From an uncultured Verrucomicrobiota bacterium (GTDB lineage: Bacteria; Verrucomicrobiota; Verrucomicrobiia; Opitutales; Seribacteraceae): a stretch of 64,000 nucleotides of DNA. The translations under genes and the position numbers were made by a program. This document shows positions 17,446 to 27,957 of the stretch, piece by piece (the first letter of the stretch is position 1; the number at the start of each line of letters is the position of its first letter). Location: the NCBI GenBank assembly GCA_902580225.1, contig CACHJU010000005.1:25759-89758 (forward strand), written 5' to 3'. Under the pieces are notes generated by a model, which ran no database searches, was not told the DNA's origin, and worked only from the letters and a program-made list of their open reading frames with translations.

Positions 17446-19323
17446 TTATTTTTCAGGCAATTGACGAAATACTGGCAAAGCTTTGGAATTAATTTCGTCA
17501 TTAATCTCTTCAATAAAACTTTCAATTGTTGAAGAACCGTCTAGTTTTGGATTTGCTCGCGAACGGATCGCAACCTTTCCTTCTTCAACTTCTTTTTTTC
17601 CTAAAATCAACATGTGTGGAATTTTATCCTTTTCCGCCTTTCTGATTTTGGCTCCAAGTTTTCCAGAAAGACTATCAATACCGGCTCGGATGCCGAGGTT
17701 CTTTAAAACAATAAGGTGCTCTTCTGCATTCTCAATTAAATCATCGTTCATGGGCAGAATCCTAACCTGTTCTGGAGCCAACCAAGTTGGGAAATTTCCG
17801 GCAAAGTGTTCAATTAAAACGCCACAAAATCTTTCCATCGAGCCGAATGGAGCACGATGAATCATGACTGGACGATGATCTTTATTGTCTGATCCAACAT
17901 ACGAAAGGTCGAAGCGCTCAGGTAAGTTGTAATCTACTTGAACTGTACCTAACTGCCATTCTCGCCCGATCACATCCTTGACCACAAAATCAATTTTTGG
18001 ACCATAAAAGGCGGCTTCGCCAAGTTCTTCCTCGTAGTCAACTCCTAAAGTCTTGACTGCTTTTCGTAAAGCAGTCTCGGCTTTATCCCATGCTTCGGGT
18101 TTACCCACATATTTATCGGAGTCCGGATCCCGCAAGCTCACACGAACACGATAGTCATTCATACCTAAGACTGAAAAAACCAATTTAACGAGTCCTAGGC
18201 AGCCCTGAATTTCTTCTTGCAGTTGGTCTTCACGAAGGAATAGGTGAGCGTCATCTTGGGTGAACCCGCGTACTCTGGTCATACCATTAAGTTCTCCTGA
18301 TTGTTCCCAGCGATAGACAGTACCGAATTCGGCTAACTTTATAGGCAGGTCCCGATATGACCTTTGTTCAGATTTGTAAATGCTCATGTGCATAGGGCAG
18401 TTCATCGGCCTAAGCAAATAGCCATCAATTTCTCCTTGATCTAGTTTGTTCTCCAATTCTGCACTCGAGTAACCTTCCTTAGCGAATCCCGATAAACAGT
18501 CACGGTGAATTATCGGAGGATACTGAGAGTCCTGATAATAAGGAAAGTGACCGGATGTTCGAAAAAGATCAAGTTTTCCAATGTGTGGGGTGTACACTTG
18601 AGAGTATCCCTGTTTTGTAAGTTCTAAGGTAATGAACTTTTCAAGTTCCTGCCGAATAATAGCACCTTTGGGTTTCCATAATACAAGACCCTGCCCAGTC
18701 ATATCGTCGATGTGGAATAGTCCCATTTCCCGCCCGATATTTCGGTGGTCTCTTTTTTTTGCTTCTTCGATCCTTTGGAGGTGCTCGACCAATTCGTCTT
18801 TGGTTGGGAATGCTGTGCCGTAAATTCTTTGTAATTGCTTGTTTGCTGAGTCTCCACGGTGATAAGAACCTGCGACATGAAGAAGTTTAAAGGCTTTAAT
18901 TTTTTTTGTGTACGACACATGAGTTCCTGCACAAAGATCATGAAATTCTCCGTTTTTATAAAAAGAAATCGTTTCTCCTTCAGGAATATCGCTTAAACGA
19001 CCTAATTTGTAAGTTTCCTGTCCCATCTCAGAAATAATTCTTTTAGCTTCATCTCGGGAAACCTCCAGTTTTTCAAACCTCTGATTTTCCTTAACAATTT
19101 TTTTCATTTCAACTTCAATTTCTTCAATAATCTCAGGTGTAAATGCTAATTCAGAATCAAAGTCGTAATAAAAGCCATTTTCGGTGGGTGGACCGATATC
19201 TAATTTTGTGTCGGGGTAAAGCCGCAAAACTGCGGTCGCTAGTACATGTGCGGCTGAATGTCGAATTTCATCCAATGTGGTCATTTCCTTCATATTGCTT
19301 GTATTATCTAAATGAGCAGGCAA
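17446..19323 (-). CDS. thrS: Threonyl-tRNA synthetase lacking the TGS domain
   Basis: This enzyme charges tRNA-Thr. The editing domain starts almost at the N-terminus with HSAAHVLATAV and includes the CAGTHV motif. The class II catalytic core has zinc ligands in MNCPMHM, DDAHLF and the HRAPFGSMERF motif 3. A C-terminal anticodon-binding domain follows. At 625 residues it lacks the ~60-residue N-terminal TGS domain of the E. coli type, although the editing domain is intact. ATG at 19323 and 19293 are both possible starts. It follows metH by 27 bases. Confidence 0.96.
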   Translation of the reverse strand: MPAHLDNTSNMKEMTTLDEIRHSAAHVLATAVLRLYPDTKLDIGPPTENGFYYDFDSELAFTPEIIEEIEVEMKKIVKENQRFEKLEVSRDEAKRIISEMGQETYKLGRLSDIPEGETISFYKNGEFHDLCAGTHVSYTKKIKAFKLLHVAGSYHRGDSANKQLQRIYGTAFPTKDELVEHLQRIEEAKKRDHRNIGREMGLFHIDDMTGQGLVLWKPKGAIIRQELEKFITLELTKQGYSQVYTPHIGKLDLFRTSGHFPYYQDSQYPPIIHRDCLSGFAKEGYSSAELENKLDQGEIDGYLLRPMNCPMHMSIYKSEQRSYRDLPIKLAEFGTVYRWEQSGELNGMTRVRGFTQDDAHLFLREDQLQEEIQGCLGLVKLVFSVLGMNDYRVRVSLRDPDSDKYVGKPEAWDKAETALRKAVKTLGVDYEEELGEAAFYGPKIDFVVKDVIGREWQLGTVQVDYNLPERFDLSYVGSDNKDHRPVMIHRAPFGSMERFCGVLIEHFAGNFPTWLAPEQVRILPMNDDLIENAEEHLIVLKNLGIRAGIDSLSGKLGAKIRKAEKDKIPHMLILGKKEVEEGKVAIRSRANPKLDGSSTIESFIEEINDEINSKALPVFRQLPEK

Positions 19324-19350
19324 AAACCTGCAATGCCAAAGGAAAGCGTT

Positions 19351-22300
19351 TTAAGAATCAAATCCAAGATTTGGACGAAGCCATTTTAAAGCTTCCTCTA
19401 AAGGCCAATTCTTGCGATTTGCGTAATCCTGAACTTGGTCTTTATCAAGTTTACCAACATTAAAGTATTTAGCCTCAGGGTGTGAGAAATAAAGTCCTGA
19501 TACGGAGCATCCTGGATTCATAGCACGCGATTCAGTCAGTTCGAGTCCGATTTTATTCTTCACATCAAGAAGTTCCCAAATTATGTCTTTTTCGGTATGA
19601 TCAGGTTGGCAAGGGTATCCACTTGCGGGACGAATCCCTCTATATTTTTCTTTGATCAAATCGCTGTTACTTAGTTTTTCATTGTTACCGAATCCCCAGA
19701 TTTCGCGTACCTTTTTATGAGTGAATTCTGCCATACCTTCAGCAAAACGATCTCCTAAAGCTTTGGTCATAATTGCGTTATAGTCATCATTTTCTTTTTC
19801 GAATTCAATAGCGAGAGAATCAACTCCGGAACCAGCACAAACAGCGAAAGCACCTAAATAATCAGTTCTCTTAGATGAAAGAGGGGCAATGAAATCAGAT
19901 AAACAAAATTGAGGTTGATCAAGAATGGTTTGTTGTCGTCTAATAAAATGAAAGCGGTTTATTTCATTTTTGTTTTCGGAATCATTGAAGATAACAACAT
20001 CGTCTGCATTAGAATTTGCTGGCCAAATTCCAACAACCGCTTCGCAAGTAAAAAGATCTTGTTCAATAATTCTATTGAGTAGTTTTTGAGCATTATCAAA
20101 AAGATCTTTGGCTTCCTTTCCCGAGTCAGAGCGATCAAATATTGAAGGATATTGACCCTTTAATTCCCAAGACCAGAAAAAAGGTGACCAGTCAAAAAAT
20201 TCTAGAACATCTTCAAGACTAGCAGTAATTTTTTGCACCCCCAATGCATTTTCATCGGGGACGGCGATTTCTTGAGAATCCCAATCAAATGAAATTGGTT
20301 TTTTCCGTGCTTCTTCAATAGGTAAAAGCTTTTGCTTAGTTTTTCCAGCGTGTTTAATTCGTTCTTTTTCTTGGTTCTCGAGTAAATTTTCAATAAATAT
20401 TTTGCTCTTATCTGTATTGGTAAGATCGTTGCAAACATTTACAACAAGAGAAGCATCAGGGACTTGAACCACAGGCTTGTCATAAAATGGAGCTATTTTT
20501 ATCGCAGTGTGTGCCCGACTTGTGGTGGCCCCTCCAACAAGGAGTGGAATATTTATTTTTGACTTGGTCATTTCCTTAGCATTATGAATCATTTCATCTA
20601 GCGAAGGAGTAATCAATCCGCTCAGACCAAGAATATCAGCATTGTGTTCCCGAACTGCCTCCAAAATTTTGTCACAGGATACCATTACACCAAGATCAAT
20701 CACATCCCAATTGTTACAGGCGAGCACAACGCCAACGATATTTTTCCCAATATCATGAACATCACCTTTTACAGTCGCAATAACCATAGTGCCTCTTTTT
20801 TTTGATTCTTCACCATCCTTTTCCGCTTCCATAAATGGTTCCAAATAAGCGACCGCTTTTTTCATTACCCTGGCACTTTTCACAACCTGTGGAAGAAACA
20901 TTTTTCCTTCACCAAATAGATTGCCTACGACCTTCATTCCATCCATCAGCGGACCTTCAATTACTTCCAATGGTCGCCCAAGCATTTTTCTGGCTTCCTC
21001 CGCATCAGTTTCAGCATAATCCCCAATTCCCTTGACTAGTGAGTGGGTTAGTCGTTCCCCGACAGGTTTTTCTCTCCATGATAAATCAGGGCCATCCGAT
21101 TTTTTTTTGGAATTTTGATCCTTAATTTCTTCGGCATAACTCAATAATCGTTCCCCAGCATCAGGGTCTTTTGCTAAGACAACATCCTCGACCCGTTCTC
21201 TGAGTTCGGGTTCAACTTCGTCATAAACTGCCAGCATGCCGGCATTTACGATACCCATATCAAGACCGGCTTTACATCCATGATAAAGAAAGGCTGCATG
21301 CATGGCTTCTCTGACTAAGTTATTTCCCCGGAAGGAAAATGAAACATTACTTACTCCACCACTGGTTCGTGCATGAGGGCATCTTCTCTTGATTTCTCGA
21401 ACTGCTTCAATGAAATCAATGCCGTAAGAGTCGTGTTCAGGCATACCTGTTGCCAAAGTCAATACATTAGGATCAAAAATAATGTCATTAGGAGGAAAAT
21501 TTACTTCATTCACTAGAATTTCGTAGGCTCTTTCGCAAATTCTTACCTTGTCATCTAAAGTAGCTGCCTGACCTTTCTCATCAAAAGCCATGACTACCAC
21601 TGCAGCTCCATATCGCAATGCTAACTTAGCGTGATTTTTAAAAGTCTCTACACCCTCTTTCAGACTGATTGAATTTATAATACATTTTCCTTGGATAACT
21701 TTCAAACCTGCTTCAATAACAGACCATTTTGAACTATCTATCATTATAGGGACGCGGGAAATATCAGGTTCGGAAACAACGAGATTGAGAAAACGACTCA
21801 TGCAGGCGGCTCCATCAAGCATAGCCGCGTCAAAATTTACATCGATTACATTTGCACCGTTTTCCACCTGTTGCTTAGCTACCTTTAAGGCACTTTCATA
21901 ATCTTCCGATTCTATAAGTTTTCGGAAGCGTGGGGATCCAGTTACATTAGTTCTTTCCCCAACCATTAAAAAAGACGCCTGCTTATCTTGCATCGTAAAG
22001 GGCTCTAAGCCACTCAAGCGAAGAGCGGGTTCGACTTCTGGAACAATACGTGGAGCGTAATTACAAAGTTGTTCAGCTATTTCATGGATGTGATCTGGTG
22101 TTGTACCGCAGCATCCACCGGCAATATTAAGCAAGCCTTCATCAGCAAATACAGCTAAAGATTGAGCGGTATCTTCCGGCTTTTCATCATATCCAGTGGC
22201 TGATAATGGATTGGGAAGACCTGCGTTTGGGTAACAGTGAACTCTGCAATCAGCATTTTTTGAAAGCTCCTGTAGGTAGGGCCTCATGGCATCCGCCCCT

Positions 22301-23064
22301 AAAGCACAGTTCAGACCTACACAAAGAGGCTTAGAATGAGCAATTGAATTCCAACAAGCTTCGGTTGTTTGCCCAGAAAGTGTCCTTCCTGAGGCATCTG
22401 TTATGGTAACAGATAAAATAACTGGAAGTCTTTTGCCAAAGTCATCAAAAAAATTTTCAATCGCAAAAATAGCTGCTTTCAAATTAAGCGTGTCGAAAGT
22501 AGTTTCTGGAAGCAATAAATCTACTCCACCTCGCACCAGAGCCTCAATCTGTTGGTAGTATGAAGAAACGAGTTGATCAAAATTTACATTTCTTAGTGCC
22601 GGATCATTTACATCTGGAGATAGTGATGCCGTACGGTTGGTAGGACCGATTGCACCTGCTACAAATCGAGGCCTAGTAGGATCTTTGGCCATTGATAGAT
22701 CTGCCGCTTCTCTTGCTAGCTTAGCTGCGTTTACATTAAGTTCGGGGACGATCTCTTCGAGGTTATAATCGGCCATTGAAATACTGGTTGCACTAAAACT
22801 ATTAGTTTCAACAATATCACTTCCAGCATCAAAATAAGATTGATGAATTTTACGAATTATATCAGGCCTCGTTAAACACAAAAGATCATTGTTTCCTTTT
22901 AATTCTTTGGTATGGTTGCGAAAATGATCCCCTCGGAAATCTTCTTCTTCAAGTTTTTCCTGCTGAATCATTGTCCCCATGGCACCATCCATGATTACAA
23001 TTCTTTCCTCTAAAAGTTTTTTTAGATCTTTTTCTGTTGGTCGATTTTTTGAAAAGTCATTCAT
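19351..23064 (-). CDS. metH: Cobalamin-dependent methionine synthase
   Basis: This cytoplasmic enzyme transfers the methyl group of 5-methyltetrahydrofolate to homocysteine through B12. All four modules are present in 1237 residues. The homocysteine domain (about 1-330) has zinc cysteines in the GLNCALG and GGCCGT motifs. The pterin domain is at about 350-650. The cobalamin domain has DVHDIGKNI (near residue 770, the axial His motif). The C-terminal AdoMet-dependent reactivation domain includes [12 protein letters not shown]. The length matches E. coli MetH. Its start codon is only 4 bases from a 26-bp near-perfect palindrome, and no Shine-Dalgarno sequence is visible, so it is probably repressor-controlled. 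Confidence 0.97.
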   Translation of the reverse strand: MNDFSKNRPTEKDLKKLLEERIVIMDGAMGTMIQQEKLEEEDFRGDHFRNHTKELKGNNDLLCLTRPDIIRKIHQSYFDAGSDIVETNSFSATSISMADYNLEEIVPELNVNAAKLAREAADLSMAKDPTRPRFVAGAIGPTNRTASLSPDVNDPALRNVNFDQLVSSYYQQIEALVRGGVDLLLPETTFDTLNLKAAIFAIENFFDDFGKRLPVILSVTITDASGRTLSGQTTEACWNSIAHSKPLCVGLNCALGADAMRPYLQELSKNADCRVHCYPNAGLPNPLSATGYDEKPEDTAQSLAVFADEGLLNIAGGCCGTTPDHIHEIAEQLCNYAPRIVPEVEPALRLSGLEPFTMQDKQASFLMVGERTNVTGSPRFRKLIESEDYESALKVAKQQVENGANVIDVNFDAAMLDGAACMSRFLNLVVSEPDISRVPIMIDSSKWSVIEAGLKVIQGKCIINSISLKEGVETFKNHAKLALRYGAAVVVMAFDEKGQAATLDDKVRICERAYEILVNEVNFPPNDIIFDPNVLTLATGMPEHDSYGIDFIEAVREIKRRCPHARTSGGVSNVSFSFRGNNLVREAMHAAFLYHGCKAGLDMGIVNAGMLAVYDEVEPELRERVEDVVLAKDPDAGERLLSYAEEIKDQNSKKKSDGPDLSWREKPVGERLTHSLVKGIGDYAETDAEEARKMLGRPLEVIEGPLMDGMKVVGNLFGEGKMFLPQVVKSARVMKKAVAYLEPFMEAEKDGEESKKRGTMVIATVKGDVHDIGKNIVGVVLACNNWDVIDLGVMVSCDKILEAVREHNADILGLSGLITPSLDEMIHNAKEMTKSKINIPLLVGGATTSRAHTAIKIAPFYDKPVVQVPDASLVVNVCNDLTNTDKSKIFIENLLENQEKERIKHAGKTKQKLLPIEEARKKPISFDWDSQEIAVPDENALGVQKITASLEDVLEFFDWSPFFWSWELKGQYPSIFDRSDSGKEAKDLFDNAQKLLNRIIEQDLFTCEAVVGIWPANSNADDVVIFNDSENKNEINRFHFIRRQQTILDQPQFCLSDFIAPLSSKRTDYLGAFAVCAGSGVDSLAIEFEKENDDYNAIMTKALGDRFAEGMAEFTHKKVREIWGFGNNEKLSNSDLIKEKYRGIRPASGYPCQPDHTEKDIIWELLDVKNKIGLELTESRAMNPGCSVSGLYFSHPEAKYFNVGKLDKDQVQDYANRKNWPLEEALKWLRPNLGFDS

Positions 23065-23068
23065 TACA

Positions 23069-23094
23069 TATCAACATATCATGATATGATGATA
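23069..23094. promoter_or_regulatory. Palindromic operator candidate at the metH start
   Basis: Left arm TATCAACATATCA and right arm TGATATGATGATA are perfect inverted repeats except for the pair 23074/23089. The central CATATCATGATATG is a perfect 14-bp palindrome. It begins 4 bases upstream of the metH ATG, so a bound protein would block promoter or start-codon access. ArsR-type SAH/SAM-responsive repressors are known to control metH in several phyla; assigning that regulator here is inference. Confidence 0.6.
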
Positions 23095-23193
23095 CGTTTT
23101 TGCAAACTCAAAGAATGTTTGAGTTGGAAGTAAATACTTTATTTTTGGTAAATTTCTTTGCTTATTTAGTAAAATATGTTAAAAAAAATTTTT

Positions 23194-23271
23194 CGGGACG
23201 TAGCGTAGTCTGGTTAGCGCGCCTGCTTTGGGAGCAGGAGGCCGAGAGTTCGAATCTCTCCGTCCCGACCA
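23194..23271 (+). tRNA. tRNA-Pro (anticodon TGG)
   Basis: The acceptor stem is CGGGACG/CGTCCCG and the anticodon stem CCTGC/GCAGG encloses loop TTTGGGA with anticodon TGG. The T-arm contains GTTCGAATC, the discriminator is A, and the 3' CCA is encoded. A T7 run follows directly and may serve as terminator. Confidence 0.96.
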
Positions 23272-23391
23272 TTTTTTTGAAAATATTATTATATTTGAAA
23301 TTTTACTTATTACAATTATCGGCAGATTTGTTTAAAGTTCTTTTACACTGATTGGTGGATAAGGTTTAAATTCTAGATTTTCGAAATTATC

Positions 23392-23874
23392 ATGATTGAA
23401 TACGAAAGTGTAATTGAGAAATATAACTTAATTCCTCATCCAGAAGGCGGCTGGTTTAAAAGAACTTACACTTCTTCTCAAGTTCTTAATACAGCTCGAG
23501 GAGAAAGGATATGTGGAAGTTCGATTTTATATTACCTAGACAAAGGTGAAAAATCTCGACTTCATTTTCTTGATTCTGACGAAGTTTGGTATTTTCATTA
23601 CGGATCTTCACTTAGGATGCATCTTTTTTTTGAAGGGCAGTATTTAGATGTTGTATTAGGAAATTCCTTAATAAGGGGAGAGTTAATTCAATACACAGTA
23701 CCGAGAGGAACTGTGTTTGGTGCAGAATTAGTGGAAAATAAAGGTTCTTTATTAAGTTGTTTTGTTTGCCCTGGTTTTTGTGATGAAGATTTTCACTGGG
23801 GGATAGCAGAAAAACTAATTGTAGAATTCCCTGATCAAATAGAAACGATCAAAAGGCTAACACCAAAGGCATAA
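23392..23874 (+). CDS. Cupin_5 (DUF985) family protein
   Basis: This is a single-domain beta-barrel (160 residues) of the DUF985/Cupin_5 family. Visible family features are the N-terminal HPEGGWFKRTY, SSILYYL, the SRLHFLDSDEVWYFHYG metal-site region and the VPRGTVFGAE segment, with FDEDFHWG-like FCDEDFHWG near the end. Members are mostly uncharacterised; a metal-binding cupin fold is expected and an enzyme activity cannot be assigned. It is followed after one base by a putative 2-oxoglutarate oxygenase, and the two may form a small operon. Confidence 0.88.
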   Translation: MIEYESVIEKYNLIPHPEGGWFKRTYTSSQVLNTARGERICGSSILYYLDKGEKSRLHFLDSDEVWYFHYGSSLRMHLFFEGQYLDVVLGNSLIRGELIQYTVPRGTVFGAELVENKGSLLSCFVCPGFCDEDFHWGIAEKLIVEFPDQIETIKRLTPKA

Positions 23875-23875
23875 T

Positions 23876-24460
23876 TTGAAAATACCTTTGACTAAAGATT
23901 ATAATTTCGGTTCGTCCCGAATATTAACTTGTAGAATTCCTGACCATAAAAATTGGATTAATGTAATTTCAAAAGAAATTAACAATAGGAGGGAAAAATT
24001 CCGATATTCTCATAAAATAAATGGTCGTTGGGAAAACAAGTATCTCTCGGTAAATGAAGTTCCTTCGATTCGACTGCCAATGCGTTTAGCTAGAGATTTG
24101 GTCAAAGGAAAATGGAATATTTCAGCTGTTGTACTTTTTGAACCAGTAAAAAATTTTCATAATCAACTACCCCCTTTTTGGTTTAATATCATGGAGAAAG
24201 GAGAAAAAACTGGAATCCATGATCATGCAAAGTTAGCAAACTTTTCGGCTGTAGTATTCATTCAATGTGATCAGGACAGTGGGGATTTATTTTTCACCCA
24301 AGATAGCGAAGAAGATTTTTCAATTAAACCTGAAATGGGAAAAATGGTTATTTTTCCTTCTTCTTTGAAGCATGGAGTACACTTGAACAAGTCATTTCAG
24401 AAACGAATTTCGCTAGCATTTAATCTTTTTCCATTCCCCCTTCCTAATGAAGAATGGTAG
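23876..24460 (+). CDS. Putative 2OG-Fe(II) oxygenase
   Basis: This protein of 194 residues has a C-terminal half resembling the 2OG-FeII_Oxy_5 group. GIHDHAKLANFSAVVFI would provide the first iron ligands (H-x-H/D), a GDLFF strand follows, then MVIFPSSLKHGVHLN with the distal His, and an Arg in KRISLAFN that would bind 2-oxoglutarate. The start appears to be TTG at 23876, because no ATG occurs before conserved sequence. It lies one base behind the cupin gene. The substrate is unknown. The assignment rests on motif pattern alone. Confidence 0.65.
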   Translation: MKIPLTKDYNFGSSRILTCRIPDHKNWINVISKEINNRREKFRYSHKINGRWENKYLSVNEVPSIRLPMRLARDLVKGKWNISAVVLFEPVKNFHNQLPPFWFNIMEKGEKTGIHDHAKLANFSAVVFIQCDQDSGDLFFTQDSEEDFSIKPEMGKMVIFPSSLKHGVHLNKSFQKRISLAFNLFPFPLPNEEW

Positions 24461-24584
24461 TCATTTCTTTCATATGTTACATTTTTGAAAAAAAAAGCAT
24501 CAACTATTGAGATTTACATTGTGATTATTCATTGCAATCGCAATTATTGGGATGTACTAAGTTTTTTTTACTTACTCAATAGAT

Positions 24585-26435
24585 TTGCCAGTTATGATCC
24601 AGCCCACTGATTCTTTTGAAGAAATTGATTCTGCCGTAGTCCGATTCGCCGGTGATTCCGGAGACGGTATGCAAACAGTCGGTGAACGTTTTACCGATAG
24701 CAGTGCTTTTGCTGGTAATGACATTGCGACCTTGCCAGATTTTCCTGCTGAAATCAGGGCTCCAGCCGGCACATTAGCTGGAGTTTCCGGATTTCAGTTG
24801 CAATTTGGCAATCGAAAAATTTTAACCCCTGGTGATGCTCCAGATGCTTTGGTGGCGATGAACCCTGCTGCTTTAAAGGCTAACATTAATGATTTGCCCG
24901 AAGGAGGCATGCTTGTGGTTAATATAGATTCTTTTAAATCAATGAATTTAAAAAAGGCTGGCTATGAGAGTAATCCTTTGGAAGAAGAAGATTTTAGAAA
25001 AAAATATCATTTGGTTGAATTAGATTTGACAGGATTAACCAAGGAAGCGTTAAAGGAGAGCCCGTTAAAACCATCGGAAAAAGTCAGGTGTAAAAATTTC
25101 TTTGCCCTTGGATTTATGTATTATGTATATGGACGTCCGTTGGAACCAACTCTTGCTTTTTTTGGACAAAAATGGGGTAAGAAGTTACCGGAACTGGCTC
25201 TTGCTAATTCTCAGGTTCTGCAAGCTGGATTCAATTTGGGTGACACTATGGAAACTGCCCGAAATCGTTATCAAATTTCCAAGGCACCCGTTCAAGCAGG
25301 TGTGTATCGTAAGATTTCAGGAAATGAAGCCTTAGTTTACGGATTAGTTGCTGCTTCCAAACTTTCGAAGCGTGAGCTTTTATATTCCGGATATCCAATT
25401 ACACCTGCTTCTCCCATTCTGGAAGGTTTATCTCATCTTAAAAAATTTGGAGTAAAATGTGTCCAAGCTGAAGATGAAATAGCTGCCATGGGTGTTGCCC
25501 TAGGAGCCAGTTTTGCAGGGAATTTAACGGTGACTGCAACCAGTGGCCCAGGTATGTGTTTAAAAAGTGAATTTATTGGTTTGGCATCAATCACTGAACT
25601 TCCGTTAATTATATGCAATGTACAGCGTGGAGGCCCAAGCACCGGTTTGCCTACAAAAACTGAGCAAAGTGATTTGTTGCAGGCACTATATTCTAGGCAC
25701 GGAGATTGTCCTCTTCCAATTTTGGCAGCTCATTCACCATCTGATTGTTTTGATGTTGCTGTAGAAGCAGCACGAATTGCAATTACCTATATGACACCGG
25801 TTATTCTATTGAGTGATCTTTATGTGGCGAATGGTGCTGAACCATGGAGAGTTCCAAATGTAGCGGACTTACCTGCTATTGAAAACTCATTTGCCAGCCC
25901 AGATGAAGAATATGTAATTTACAGGCGTAATGAGGAAACCTTGGCCCGATCGCAAGCTATACCCGGACAGGTAGGCTTAGAACATAGGATTGGTGGATTG
26001 GAAAAAGGAGAGGATGGGGGAGTAAGTTATGATCCTGAGAATCATGAGGAAATGAGTCATTTGAGGGCCCAGAAAATAGATGGAATATCCAAGTCTTTTG
26101 ATCCGACCTCAATTAATGGTGATTCTGAGGGTGATTTATTAGTTATTGGGTGGGGAGGGACTTATGGTGCAATTTCATCGGCTGTAAAGAATCTAAGGGA
26201 TGAAGGTTTTTCGATTAGCAGTATTCATCTTCGCCATCTTAATCCATTACCAGATGATTTGTGCGGTATTATGAGTCGTTTTAAAAAAGTGATTGTTCCA
26301 GAGTTGAATCATGGTCAATTAAACTTAATAATTAGGGCCAAGTATCTAGTAGATGTAATCTCTTATGGAAAATTACAGGGTAAACCCTTTAAAGTTTCTG
26401 AATTACGGGAGAAATTTATTGAGCATTTAAGCTAA
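24585..26435 (+). CDS. korA: 2-oxoacid:ferredoxin oxidoreductase, fused gamma-alpha subunit
   Basis: With KorB this enzyme oxidatively decarboxylates a 2-oxoacid (2-oxoglutarate by best match) to the acyl-CoA and reduces ferredoxin; it can run in either direction. The gamma domain is N-terminal (AGDSGDGMQTVGERF, near residues 22-36). The alpha domain follows from about residue 225 with YSGYPITPASPILE, the AEDEIAAMGVALGASFAG segment and TSGPGMCLKSE. The length of 616 residues is normal for the fused type. TTG at 24585 and ATG at 24594 (MIQPTDSF) are both possible starts. It is 22 bases before korB. The exact 2-oxoacid is inferred from family resemblance. Confidence 0.92.
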   Translation: MPVMIQPTDSFEEIDSAVVRFAGDSGDGMQTVGERFTDSSAFAGNDIATLPDFPAEIRAPAGTLAGVSGFQLQFGNRKILTPGDAPDALVAMNPAALKANINDLPEGGMLVVNIDSFKSMNLKKAGYESNPLEEEDFRKKYHLVELDLTGLTKEALKESPLKPSEKVRCKNFFALGFMYYVYGRPLEPTLAFFGQKWGKKLPELALANSQVLQAGFNLGDTMETARNRYQISKAPVQAGVYRKISGNEALVYGLVAASKLSKRELLYSGYPITPASPILEGLSHLKKFGVKCVQAEDEIAAMGVALGASFAGNLTVTATSGPGMCLKSEFIGLASITELPLIICNVQRGGPSTGLPTKTEQSDLLQALYSRHGDCPLPILAAHSPSDCFDVAVEAARIAITYMTPVILLSDLYVANGAEPWRVPNVADLPAIENSFASPDEEYVIYRRNEETLARSQAIPGQVGLEHRIGGLEKGEDGGVSYDPENHEEMSHLRAQKIDGISKSFDPTSINGDSEGDLLVIGWGGTYGAISSAVKNLRDEGFSISSIHLRHLNPLPDDLCGIMSRFKKVIVPELNHGQLNLIIRAKYLVDVISYGKLQGKPFKVSELREKFIEHLS

Positions 26436-26457
26436 CCGAAAACAAGTATTCTATCCT

Positions 26458-27486
26458 ATGAACCAAACAATTACAGACGATAGTAGTTTAACCAAAAAAG
26501 ATTTTGTAACGCCCAACGATGTACGTTGGTGCCCTGGTTGCGGAGATTACGCAATTTTAAATGCAGTGCAAAGAACTTTACCGGAACTAGGGATTCCTAA
26601 GGAACAGTTTGTAGTGGTGAGTGGTATTGGATGTAGCAGTCGATTTCCTTACTACATGAACACTTATGGATTCCACACTATTCACGGCCGTGCTCCCACA
26701 GTTGCAACGGGTGTTAAAGTTGCAAATCCAGATTTGTCGGTTTGGATGATAACCGGTGATGGTGATGGTCTTTCTATCGGTGCTAATCATCTATTGCACT
26801 TACTTCGAAGAAACTTAGATATTAATGTACTTCTATTTAATAACCGGATTTACGGGCTTACCAAAGGACAATACAGCCCTACTTCTGAGGTTGGTAAAAA
26901 AACAAAAAGTACACCTCTAGGCTCGGTGGATCATCCAATAAATCCTTTATTATTTGCTTTGGGAAGTGAAGCCACTTTTGTAGCTCGGACTACGGATACT
27001 GATATGAAGCACATGGTGGAAACATTCAAAACAGCCCAATCACATAAAGGAACATCTTTCATCGAAGTGTTTCAAAATTGTGTTATTTTTAATAATAAAA
27101 CCTTTGATTCCGTAACATCGAGGGATGCAAAGCAAGATCAGGTTTTGGTTCTAGAGGAAGGAATGCCACTCATCTTTGGTGCGAATAAGGATAAAGGTAT
27201 TCGCCTAAACGGATTGGATCCTGAAATTGTGACTTTGGGTGATGGTATTGGTCAGGATGATCTTCTAGTTCATAAACCGCGGAGCCCAAATTCTGCTTAT
27301 GCGAACATACTTGCTCAAATGACTTATCCAACATTCCCTACACCGGTTGGTGTCCTTAGGCAATTAGATGGTAGAGAAACTTATGAGGATGCCTTAATTC
27401 AACAGATTTCTCATGCTAAAATAGATAAAACTGAGAATTTGCAGGAACTTCTGATCGGTCAGAATTCATGGGTAGTTGAGGATTAA
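26458..27486 (+). CDS. korB: 2-oxoacid:ferredoxin oxidoreductase, beta subunit
   Basis: This is the thiamine-diphosphate and [4Fe-4S] subunit. Cluster cysteines are in WCPGCGDY and GIGCSSRFPYY. The TPP/Mg motif is GDGDGLSIGANH with LLFNNRIYGLTKGQYSPT, and the conserved HGRAPTVATGVK precedes it. The 342 residues match KorB/OorB without a fused ferredoxin domain, so a separate ferredoxin is needed; none is in the window. It pairs with korA and is followed 51 bases later by a small membrane protein. Confidence 0.94.
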   Translation: MNQTITDDSSLTKKDFVTPNDVRWCPGCGDYAILNAVQRTLPELGIPKEQFVVVSGIGCSSRFPYYMNTYGFHTIHGRAPTVATGVKVANPDLSVWMITGDGDGLSIGANHLLHLLRRNLDINVLLFNNRIYGLTKGQYSPTSEVGKKTKSTPLGSVDHPINPLLFALGSEATFVARTTDTDMKHMVETFKTAQSHKGTSFIEVFQNCVIFNNKTFDSVTSRDAKQDQVLVLEEGMPLIFGANKDKGIRLNGLDPEIVTLGDGIGQDDLLVHKPRSPNSAYANILAQMTYPTFPTPVGVLRQLDGRETYEDALIQQISHAKIDKTENLQELLIGQNSWVVED

Positions 27487-27537
27487 AGTTAACTTTTCAT
27501 TTCTCTTGTTGTTGACCTTATTTCTTAACTGATCAGA

Positions 27538-27711
27538 ATGCAACTATCTATGGATTTTATTGACGACCCAAAGTTTGGACATAGTAAATTTAGGCTTCCA
27601 GTGCTTCTGGTTCCGATTTTAATGTTTGGGATTCTAATTCTAGGAATAATTGTATCCAAAATTTATGTGAATAGCGTCTTGGATCAACCTCACGCTGAAG
27701 AATCAAACTAA
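27538..27711 (+). CDS. Small single-pass membrane protein behind korB
   Basis: This 57-residue reading frame starts MQLSMDFIDDPKFGHSKF, has one strongly hydrophobic segment (about residues 20-44, LPVLLVPILMFGILILGIIV), then a short acidic tail ending in EESN. It lies 51 bases downstream of korB on the same strand. A second ATG at 27550 is possible. I do not recognise a family. The clear N-cytoplasmic, membrane, acidic-tail layout and the absence of any other gene between 27487 and 27957 support a real gene. Confidence 0.5.
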   Translation: MQLSMDFIDDPKFGHSKFRLPVLLVPILMFGILILGIIVSKIYVNSVLDQPHAEESN

Positions 27712-27957
27712 GATATTATTTACTATTGAATTTGTAAATATATCTACACGACTTCGGTTATGAAGTTTGAACTAGGGAATTGTCTTTCTTACTCCTAAAC
27801 TGTTTTGGAGTTTGAATTTCCATAACGGTTCTTTAACAGGATAATTTTTGACTTATCAATAAGCTTTCACCGAGGAGAACAAGAATGTTCGACAATTCTA
27901 AGTCACAAGCTTTTTGATTACCTACTACAATGGGAATGAATTCAATTATCTCTTGTC
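27712..27957. other. Non-coding gap between converging transcription units
   Basis: No coding frame of credible length. A weak stem, ACTCC/GGAGT (about 27790-27810), could act as a terminator for the korAB unit, but the T-run after it is interrupted. Confidence 0.4.

Noticed and set aside
24531..24544. Interrupted inverted repeat ATTGC/GCAAT before korA
   Set aside because: Only five-base arms in AT-rich DNA; expected by chance.
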